Of a stretch of 6,070 bases of DNA, positions 1 through 6,070 are shown in pieces (positions within the stretch are counted from its first letter, which is position 1; every line of letters starts with the position of its first letter). A program made the position numbers and the translations under genes. This DNA comes from Treponema sp. GTDB taxonomy: Bacteria; Spirochaetota; Spirochaetia; Treponematales; Treponemataceae. A model generated the notes under the pieces. The model was not told the DNA's origin. It worked only from the letters and a program-made list of their open reading frames with translations, and searched no databases. The stretch covers positions 1 to 6,070 of the forward strand of contig JAEEKM010000361.1 in NCBI GenBank assembly GCA_016282455.1, written 5' to 3'.

Positions 1-2709
1 ACTGTTGCAGGTGTTTCATATGCGATGACAGATGAAGGAAACGGCTGGTTTAAGTATACAATTCCACTTACTTCATGTAACATTATTTTTAAGGATGACG
101 CAGACTGGACTAACAAAACAGCAGACCTTTCCCGCAGTGAACCCGGTGAATGGTGGTACAAGGGCGGCAAGTGGTATGAGGTAAATCCGGACGATGATGT
201 TGTACCTGTTCTTTCTTCATTCACTGCAAACAAGAGCGGTACTGTAAGCGGAGAAGTGACCTTCACTGTAACTGCAAGTGACAATCTTTCTCTTTCAAAA
301 GCTGTAATCACAAGCGGAACAAAAGTTCTCGGAACTGTAGAATTAAGCGGAAAGTCTGACACAAAAACATTTGTCTGGGACACAACACTTCTTCAGAATG
401 CTAGTTACACTGTAAAGTGCACAGTTTTTGATGCGGCTGGAAACGAAAGCGAAAGTAAGAGCCTTAACTTTACCACAAGCAATGCAAACCTTCCGCCAGT
501 GGCTGTAATCAGTGGTGCAACAAGAGCAACAATCAGTTCTGAAAAAACATACACTGCTTCTTCTTCCTATGATCAGAACGGAGGAAGCATTGTTTCTTAT
601 ACATGGAGTGTAAGTGGCGGTGCAAGCATTAAGAGCGGAGCAGGAACTGAGACAATCACAGTTGCAATGCCATCTTCTGAAAGAACCGTAACAATTACTC
701 TTGTTGTAAAAGATAATGAAGGTGCTTCAAGCGAAAGTGTTGTAAAGGAAGTTACAGTTTCTGAAAAAGTTTCAACAGACTTCCGTGACGAAACAATTTA
801 CTTCCTCATGACAACCCGTTTCTACGACGGAGACTCATCAAATAACCGCTACTGTTGGGATGATGAAGCCTGCTTTAAGTCTGAAACACTTGGTGATCCG
901 GGCTGGCGCGGTGACTTTAAGGGACTTATTGAAAAACTTGACTATATTAAAGCACTTGGCTTTACAGCAATCTGGATTACACCAGTTGTAGAGAATGCAT
1001 CCGGACTTGACTATCACGGATACCATGCATTTGACTTTAGTAAAGTTGATCCCCGTTATGAGTCAACTGGGGCTACTTATCAGGATTTAATTGATGCCTG
1101 TCATGCAAAGGGTATTAAGGTAATTCAGGATATTGTTTTGAATCATACAGGAAACTTTGGCGAAAGGAATCTTCTTAATATTATGGAAAAAGATTATGCC
1201 GCCGATGATGGAACCCACAGTGTTCCTGCTGTTCCCTACCATGATGGAAAAGATATTTACGGAAACAGTGCTTATGAAAAGTTAACTGCTGGTGCTAAAC
1301 TTCAGGGGTATAACTCATATGAAGAGATTCCTTCTACACAAGGTGGTGCTCAGTATCAGTCTCGTCTTGCAACAATGAAAAATGATTCAATTGACAAAGA
1401 CGAAGACGGAATGCTCTATCACCATTATGGTGTTTTCCAGTGGGAAAGTTACTATGTTCAGGAAGGACAGATGGCAGGTGATTGTGTTGACCTTAACACA
1501 GAAAACCCTAAAGTTGCTGAGTACATCAGAAACTGCTACATCAATTATATCAATATGGGTGTAGATGCTTTCCGCATTGATACAATGAAACATATCAGCC
1601 GCCTTACAATGAACAAGGAATTCATCCCTTACTTTGAAGAAGCTGGTGGAGAAAACTTCTTTATGTTTGGAGAAGGCTGCGTTCTTCGCAACGAAGTGTT
1701 TAATGCCGGAATGCCTGGAATCTCTGTATGTTTCTATACATGGAATGCCAACAAGAATAAATCTGATGCAGCATATTCATGGTCTAACTCTGCTTCTGGT
1801 GCCGCTGCGAACCTTGCAATGGCAAAGGTGCATTTTGATGACAATACAGAAGACGTTCAGCTTACTTCAACAAATGCTTTCCTTAACGGACTTGCCTATC
1901 ACACACCTGATTATTCAAAAGCTTCAGGTCTCGCAATGATTGATTTCTACATGCATCACGGTTTTGAAAATTCTGGTGCTGCTTTCAGTATTGGCCGCAG
2001 TGAAGACGCATTCTTTAACGATGCAACCTACAACGTAACTTATGTAGACAGCCATGACTACGGTCCAAATGCAGGTGGTTATCTTTATACACGCTACAGT
2101 GGCGGTGAAGAAGGATGGGCAGATAACTTTAACCTGATGTTTACTTTCCGTGGAATTCCCTGTGTTTACTACGGTTCAGAAATTGAGTTCCAGAAAGGTA
2201 AACAGATTGAGCCTTATACAAATGGAAACAAAGCTCCTTATGCAGAATCCGGTCGTGCATATTACGGAGACCATCTTGAAGGAAGTGTTACTGCAAGTGA
2301 CTTTGGTGACTACACTGCAAGCGGTGTTGTAGCTTCAACATTGGATAGCAATCTCAGCAAACACTTGAGAAAACTTAACAAAATGCGTGCTGCAGTTCCC
2401 GCTCTCCGTCGCGGTCAGTATACGGCTGATTCAAATTATGTTAGCGGTGGTACTGCATACATCCGCCGTTACACAGATTCTGATGTAGACAGCATTGCAT
2501 GTATTTCTGTAAGTGGAGGTGCAACTTTCAAAAATCTTCCTGCAGGTAAGTACATCGATATCTGTACCGGAGACGTGAAGAATGTAAGTGAAGGAGGAAG
2601 CCTTACATCTTCTTGTTCTGGACAGGGTAACCTTCGCATTTATGTAAATGCAACAAAGGATCCGTCAATCACTGGTAAAATCGGCGAAGACAGTCCGTTC
2701 ATTAAATAA
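1..2709 (+). CDS. Multimodular GH13 alpha-amylase (5' partial), CBM26-like + Ig + PKD + GH13
   Basis: Predicted endo-acting alpha-glucan hydrolase. The frame is open from base 1, so the true start lies upstream; the ATG at 25 falls inside a starch-binding module and is not the start. Counting codons from base 1: CBM26-like module end 1-61 (W16, W51, W52, W58), Ig-like domain about 68-160, PKD-like domain about 163-254 (begins LPPVAVISG), GH13 barrel about 263-790, C-terminal beta domain about 805-887. GH13 signatures seen: DYHGYHAFDF at 337-346, region I DIVLNHTG (nt 1129-1152), region II FRIDTMKH with nucleophile D527, region III FGEG with acid/base E558, region IV VDSHD with D686. All three catalytic acids are present, so it should be active. 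It is too diverged for me to name a subfamily or product. The long loop between regions I and II carries DKDEDG (465-470), which resembles a calcium loop. The N-terminal secretion signal is not visible. Gene 2 follows 26 bp downstream. Confidence 0.93.
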   Translation, partial: TVAGVSYAMTDEGNGWFKYTIPLTSCNIIFKDDADWTNKTADLSRSEPGEWWYKGGKWYEVNPDDDVVPVLSSFTANKSGTVSGEVTFTVTASDNLSLSKAVITSGTKVLGTVELSGKSDTKTFVWDTTLLQNASYTVKCTVFDAAGNESESKSLNFTTSNANLPPVAVISGATRATISSEKTYTASSSYDQNGGSIVSYTWSVSGGASIKSGAGTETITVAMPSSERTVTITLVVKDNEGASSESVVKEVTVSEKVSTDFRDETIYFLMTTRFYDGDSSNNRYCWDDEACFKSETLGDPGWRGDFKGLIEKLDYIKALGFTAIWITPVVENASGLDYHGYHAFDFSKVDPRYESTGATYQDLIDACHAKGIKVIQDIVLNHTGNFGERNLLNIMEKDYAADDGTHSVPAVPYHDGKDIYGNSAYEKLTAGAKLQGYNSYEEIPSTQGGAQYQSRLATMKNDSIDKDEDGMLYHHYGVFQWESYYVQEGQMAGDCVDLNTENPKVAEYIRNCYINYINMGVDAFRIDTMKHISRLTMNKEFIPYFEEAGGENFFMFGEGCVLRNEVFNAGMPGISVCFYTWNANKNKSDAAYSWSNSASGAAANLAMAKVHFDDNTEDVQLTSTNAFLNGLAYHTPDYSKASGLAMIDFYMHHGFENSGAAFSIGRSEDAFFNDATYNVTYVDSHDYGPNAGGYLYTRYSGGEEGWADNFNLMFTFRGIPCVYYGSEIEFQKGKQIEPYTNGNKAPYAESGRAYYGDHLEGSVTASDFGDYTASGVVASTLDSNLSKHLRKLNKMRAAVPALRRGQYTADSNYVSGGTAYIRRYTDSDVDSIACISVSGGATFKNLPAGKYIDICTGDVKNVSEGGSLTSSCSGQGNLRIYVNATKDPSITGKIGEDSPFIK

Positions 2710-2723
2710 ATAAAAAGTTTTTC

Positions 2724-2730
2724 AAGGGGG
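2724..2730 (+). promoter_or_regulatory. Strong Shine-Dalgarno for the Ig-domain lipoprotein gene
   Basis: The sequence AAGGGGG ends 5 bases before the ATG at 2736 and is a good purine-rich ribosome binding site. It supports that ATG, which also gives a complete lipoprotein signal peptide. The 26-bp gap after the upstream stop leaves little room for a promoter, so transcription from the upstream amylase gene is likely. Confidence 0.75.
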
Positions 2731-2735
2731 AAATT

Positions 2736-3893
2736 ATGAAAAACAAGTTTGGATTTTTTACAGCAGTGGTTGGAGCAGTTATTCTTGCTTCATGTTCCAA
2801 TCCAATGATTAGTGTTGAAGAAAAGGCAGCAGCACCTTTGGTTGGGTTGAATGCTGCTTCAGAGTCATATACAGTTGGTAACAGCGTAAAACTCACCGTT
2901 ACTGCTTTTTCAACAGACGGCGGTACATTAAGCTATCAGTGGTACAAAGGTGAAACTGAAATTGAAAATGCCACTGAAAAAAATTATATTTCACAGGAAA
3001 GTACTGCAGGAACTTACACCTATTCCGTTCTTGTTACAAACACTCTTGGAAAGGCTACTGCCTCTACAAAATCAGATGAGGTTACCATTACAGTAAAGCC
3101 CGCATCAGGTGACAACAACGAAGGCGGAGAAGGTGGTGAAGGCGGCGAAGGAGGAGAAGGTGGTGATGATCCGATTCCTCCAGCAGTTACTAATGCCGGT
3201 GCAGTCACTATTACCAGTCAGCCTCTTGCTGCAAATTATGTTGAAGGCGCAGAGAATGTAAAGCCTCTCACAGTCGCCTGTACTGTTACAAAAAATGAAA
3301 CCTCACTTGAAGGAACTGTAAGTTACCAGTGGTATTCAAATACAAGCGATTCTACAGAGAGGGCATCTGCAATTGAAAATGCAACTTCTGCAAGCTATAC
3401 ACCATCTGCTGCTTCTGCCGGTACAACTTACTTCTATTGTGTTGTCACAAATACTGCAAGCGAAGCAACCGGAACTAAAACTTCTACAGCAACTTCTTCT
3501 ATTGCAAAAATCTATGTAGCAGGTGCAGATCATCTTTATGCTGCAACACCAGTAATCACTCCATTTGCAAAGACCAGTTATGAATACACTCAGAAAGACA
3601 CAGGTGCGACCGTAACTGTAGACGCAAATGTAAGTGACAGCGGAAACGCAAAGGCCGGAACTTTGAGCTATCAGTGGTACAAGGGCGATGCTCTTATTGC
3701 AGGACAGACTGCGGAAAGTTTTGTAATACCTACAGATGCTGTTGGAAGCTTTACTTACAAGTGCGTGGTAACAAATACTTATGCAGACGCAACTGAAGAC
3801 GAAGGAAAAACTGCAACTGCAACTTCAGAAACAATTACTGTTACTGTTGCACAGGCAAAGGGTAATGGCGGAATTTCAATCGACTTTAACTAA
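2736..3893 (+). CDS. Predicted lipoprotein with three Ig-like domains, function unknown
   Basis: Complete 385-residue protein. Its N-terminus is a lipoprotein signal: basic MKNK, a hydrophobic stretch, then lipobox LASC with the acceptor C20, so it should be lipid-anchored on the outer face of a membrane. The rest is beta-rich and Thr/Ser/Ala-rich, with three Ig-like repeats at about 35-120, 150-257 and 263-374. Each has an SYQWY strand (66-70, 196-200, 311-315) and a later VTNT strand near its end. Domain 2 has a possible Ig-type disulfide (C182 with C235, W199 between). Domain 3 has only C343 and domain 1 has none. A flexible acidic linker (129-145) with four full EGG units joins domains 1 and 2. 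I see no catalytic motif and no clear starch-binding aromatic motif. Its position between two amylase genes suggests a binding, spacer or scaffold role in the same surface system, but this is inference. Family-level identity beyond 'Ig-like' is not recognised. Confidence 0.9.
   Translation: MKNKFGFFTAVVGAVILASCSNPMISVEEKAAAPLVGLNAASESYTVGNSVKLTVTAFSTDGGTLSYQWYKGETEIENATEKNYISQESTAGTYTYSVLVTNTLGKATASTKSDEVTITVKPASGDNNEGGEGGEGGEGGEGGDDPIPPAVTNAGAVTITSQPLAANYVEGAENVKPLTVACTVTKNETSLEGTVSYQWYSNTSDSTERASAIENATSASYTPSAASAGTTYFYCVVTNTASEATGTKTSTATSSIAKIYVAGADHLYAATPVITPFAKTSYEYTQKDTGATVTVDANVSDSGNAKAGTLSYQWYKGDALIAGQTAESFVIPTDAVGSFTYKCVVTNTYADATEDEGKTATATSETITVTVAQAKGNGGISIDFN
3120..3164 (+). repeat. 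Short tandem repeat encoding an EGG linker
   Basis: Five copies of a 9-base unit of the type GAAGGCGGA, differing mainly at third positions, encode five Glu-Gly-Gly units (residues 129-143), followed by Asp-Asp. The repeat forms a flexible, acidic hinge between Ig domains 1 and 2. Because the unit is 9 bases, gain or loss of copies would change linker length without breaking the frame. Confidence 0.85.
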
Positions 3894-3906
3894 GTAGTGG
3901 TGCCCT

Positions 3907-6070
3907 ATGAAAAAGAATATTGTAAAAAAACTTTTTGTGTTCATGGGGGCAGTGTCTCTGCTCTCCTGCACAAACCTTGTAGATACAAATGCTTCCCGCA
4001 ATGAGTCTCAGGAGTACGGTTCTATTGTTATTGGAGAGACTGACTCCGGTGACCGTTCACTTGATGTTTCAACCCTCACTTCTGCTACTGTAACTGTAAG
4101 CGGTTATGGCATGAGTGATGTTGTAAAAACTAATGTTGTAATTGAAAACGGCAGGGCAAATGCCAGCATTGAAAATATTCCTGTCGGTAAAAACCGTGTC
4201 GTTACTGTAAAAAGCAATGTTGACGGTGCAACAATCCGTGCAGTGTGCGATGTCGAAGCAAAAGAAAATTCAGTTACCGTAAACTGGAGTTCAACTGCAG
4301 CAGGAAATGTTTTCTATTATCTTATTAAAAAAGGAAGAGATGTTTCTTCTTTAGAAAAAACTGCTTTTGATTCTGTAATTGATGACTCAGTTCATGCAAG
4401 TCTGATTGACGCAGAAAAAATTGCAGACGATTATCCTGCTCTTGCAGATGCCTCTTCTTATGTTTCTGACTACGGAAGTGTCAGTGTGAGTACAAGCAAT
4501 GCTGCAGGCTACACAGTTCAGATTACAGATATTGCTTCTGAAAAGAAAAATATTTCCGGTTCAGATGACAGTTTTGAACTCAAGGCATATCCTGGAACCT
4601 GGAAAGCATGGGTACTGGATGCAGAAGGAAAAAAGGTTTGTGAAAAGGACATCACTGTTGTGGCTGGGAAGACCAGTACGGTGGATGTTAGCTACAGTGA
4701 TGGAAGCGAGTACGACTTTACTGGAAAAACAATTATTTTTGTAAAGGCAAATTCTGCTCCGACAATCTGGGCATGGGAAAACAACGGAGCCGCTCTTTCA
4801 GAACTTGCCGGTGGTCATTGGAATACTGCCAGTGCCGCAACAAGCATGACTGCAGCTTCTTCTGAATATATGAGTGATACTTCCAACTGGTACATGATTG
4901 ATTATTCAGAGTATGCCACAGGAAAAACGATTGAGTTTAAATTGAACTGGTCTGATCCTGCAATTACAGGGGCTTCCGGTACTTTCTGGTATGACAGCAC
5001 TTCAGGCGGATATACAAGCACAACAAATCCATCTCCTGTTTCTACAGGTGAACCAACTGTAACTCTCACCGTAAACAGTGCCACCCCACCTGCAGAGCCA
5101 GTGAAGATTTATGTATCTTCAACAAGCGGTGCCCCAACGTTATGGGTTCATGATGCTGGTGGTCATGCAATTTCTGAAAATATGGGAGAAGTATGGCCTG
5201 GAAATGCAATGTCTTCTGCAACAGGTTTGAATGATAACACAAACTGGTATGTAAAAGAAATTCCTGGTGAATATATTAGTGGTGATATTATAAAATACCA
5301 ATTGAATAGTGCAGGAACTGCTGCTGTTTCTGGTAAAACCACAACCTTCTGGTACGATGCCGCAGGTATCTGTGGTACTGCCGGAACATACTATGATTCA
5401 GACCCGACTACAGTTCCAGAACCGGTTCTTCCAACACTTACAATCACACCTGCAAGTGGAAAAGAAATCGGAACTGCTTCATCAATTAAAATCACAGCAA
5501 ACTTCGGCTATGACACTCCAAGTGTAAAGAGTGTGACAATCAACGGAAACACCTACACACTTTCTGAAGGAACTAATATCTATCCTGTTTCTGACTTTGC
5601 AAGTGAAGCCGGCGTTACAATCAATGTAAGTGCAAGCATTACTAACTCTGTCGGAACTGCAAACGCAAGTGCAACTTACACAACTAAAATCACAAAGGAA
5701 GATACCTTTACATGGGATAACGTGAACGCATACTTCGTGCTCACTGACCGCTTTGCAAACGGAGATAGCCGCAATGACCATTCATATTTCAGACAGAACG
5801 GTTTGAGCGGAGACGAAAATGTTGCAACTTTCCACGGCGGAGACATAAAGGGGCTTACAGACAACCTTGATTACTTTGATAAACTTGGTGTAAATGCAAT
5901 CTGGATTACAGCACCTTATGAACAGGCACACGGATGGGTTGGCGGTAAGGACGGCGCATTCCCTCACTATGCCTTCCACGGCTATTACACTCTTGACTGG
6001 ACCTGCATGGATCAGAACATGGGTACACTTGAAGAACTCCGCACTTTTGTAAATGCCTGCCACTCAAAGG
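3907..6070 (+). CDS. Lipoprotein MalS-like GH13 alpha-amylase with tandem CBM26-like modules (3' partial)
   Basis: I translated this frame from ATG 3907 to the window end: 721 codons, no stop. An in-frame TAG at 3895-3897 limits the start, and ATG 3907 gives a lipoprotein signal (MKKNIVKK, hydrophobic core, lipobox LLSC, C21). Modules: an unrecognised beta-rich region about 55-130, a possibly helical stretch about 135-188, another beta domain about 190-268, CBM26-like module A 274-375 (W288, W290, W305, W328, FWYD 360-363), CBM26-like module B 399-501 (W413, WPG 430-432, W447, FWYD 481-484), an Ig-like domain about 508-595, and a GH13 start from about 603. The GH13 part has YFVLTDRFANGD, FHGGDIKGL (642-650), AIWITAPYEQ (664-673), HGWVGG and HYAFHGYYTLDW. 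This is very like E. coli MalS, the periplasmic enzyme that cuts maltodextrins (known for that family), but with a different, lipid-anchored front half. The window ends before catalytic region I, so catalytic residues cannot be checked. It lies 13 bp after gene 2 and is probably co-transcribed with it. Confidence 0.92.
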   Translation, partial: MKKNIVKKLFVFMGAVSLLSCTNLVDTNASRNESQEYGSIVIGETDSGDRSLDVSTLTSATVTVSGYGMSDVVKTNVVIENGRANASIENIPVGKNRVVTVKSNVDGATIRAVCDVEAKENSVTVNWSSTAAGNVFYYLIKKGRDVSSLEKTAFDSVIDDSVHASLIDAEKIADDYPALADASSYVSDYGSVSVSTSNAAGYTVQITDIASEKKNISGSDDSFELKAYPGTWKAWVLDAEGKKVCEKDITVVAGKTSTVDVSYSDGSEYDFTGKTIIFVKANSAPTIWAWENNGAALSELAGGHWNTASAATSMTAASSEYMSDTSNWYMIDYSEYATGKTIEFKLNWSDPAITGASGTFWYDSTSGGYTSTTNPSPVSTGEPTVTLTVNSATPPAEPVKIYVSSTSGAPTLWVHDAGGHAISENMGEVWPGNAMSSATGLNDNTNWYVKEIPGEYISGDIIKYQLNSAGTAAVSGKTTTFWYDAAGICGTAGTYYDSDPTTVPEPVLPTLTITPASGKEIGTASSIKITANFGYDTPSVKSVTINGNTYTLSEGTNIYPVSDFASEAGVTINVSASITNSVGTANASATYTTKITKEDTFTWDNVNAYFVLTDRFANGDSRNDHSYFRQNGLSGDENVATFHGGDIKGLTDNLDYFDKLGVNAIWITAPYEQAHGWVGGKDGAFPHYAFHGYYTLDWTCMDQNMGTLEELRTFVNACHSK
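4726..5409 (+). repeat. Tandem pair of CBM26-like starch-binding modules within the MalS-like gene
   Basis: Two protein modules of about 100 residues follow one another. Both run: beta strand (IIFVKA / KIYVSS), then APT(I/L)W, a G-rich turn, a second Trp, an NWY strand, an (E)FKLNW / YQLNS strand, and a closing TFWYD. Copy B keeps the WPG motif typical of CBM26; copy A has HWNTA there instead. The resemblance is at protein level; the DNA is clearly diverged, so the duplication is not recent. The likely role is binding to granular starch or long alpha-glucans. Confidence 0.7.

Noticed and set aside
1382..1939. Small + strand frames inside the first amylase
   Set aside because: Out-of-frame shadows of a continuous GH13 domain with all catalytic motifs intact.
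2712..2722. AAAAAGTTTTT palindrome between genes 1 and 2 as a terminator
   Set aside because: Perfect A5-T5 symmetry but no GC stem and a one-base loop; it cannot form a stable intrinsic terminator hairpin.
3120..3164. CRISPR-like or mobile-element repeat
   Set aside because: The repeat unit is 9 bases with no spacers and reads in frame as EGG; it is a coding microsatellite.
3020..3208. Minus-strand frame with a PPSPPSPPS run
   Set aside because: It is the complement of the EGG linker of the real gene; no ribosome binding site and fully inside a well-supported + strand gene.
2736..3893. Ig lipoprotein as a starch-binding CBM26 protein
   Set aside because: It lacks the WPG, NWY and FWYD pattern seen in the true CBM26-like modules; the YQWY strand is part of an Ig-type core.
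5482..6063. Several minus-strand frames of 60-100 codons, many Cys-rich
   Set aside because: They lie opposite the MalS-like gene, overlap one another, and their composition is the reverse complement of its Thr/Ala/Ser codons.
1..6070. The two amylases as one split or duplicated gene
   Set aside because: Their GH13 starts differ clearly (MTTRFYDGD... versus LTDRFANGD...FHGGD), their module orders differ, and the second has its own lipoprotein signal.

Overview
The window holds three consecutive genes on the + strand, very tightly packed (gaps of 26 and 13 bp). They read as one piece of an operon for breaking down starch or other alpha-glucans outside the cytoplasm. Both end genes are cut by the window edges. 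Little is non-coding, and I see no RNA gene, mobile element, CRISPR array or credible terminator.

Layout. (1) Positions 1-2709: the 3' part of a multimodular GH13 alpha-amylase, with the end of a CBM26-like starch-binding module, an Ig-like domain, a PKD-like domain, a complete GH13 catalytic domain with all three catalytic acids, and a C-terminal beta domain. (2) Positions 2736-3893: a complete 385-residue predicted lipoprotein made of three Ig-like domains with a Glu-Gly-Gly linker; it has no visible catalytic domain and its function is unknown. (3) Positions 3907-6070: the 5' part of a second predicted lipoprotein, open to the window end. It has an unrecognised N-terminal region, two CBM26-like modules in tandem, an Ig-like domain and the beginning of a GH13 domain that closely resembles MalS-type alpha-amylases. 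The window ends just before its first catalytic motif.

Working model (inference). Two GH13 enzymes of different types, each carrying starch-binding and spacer modules, would be held at the cell envelope by lipid anchors (visible for genes 2 and 3, unknown for gene 1). The Ig-only lipoprotein between them could be a scaffold, spacer or glycan- or surface-binding partner. No transporter, regulator or SusC/SusD-type gene is visible here.

Organism (inference, moderate confidence). The base composition looks like about 40-45% GC by eye. The lipoprotein signals end in Ser-Cys (LASC, LLSC), and the 'SCSN' start of the mature protein, the Ig-rich surface proteins and the MalS-like catalytic start suggest a host-associated, starch-using spirochaete such as a gut or rumen Treponema. 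No phylogenetic marker is present, so another bacterium with lipoproteins cannot be excluded.
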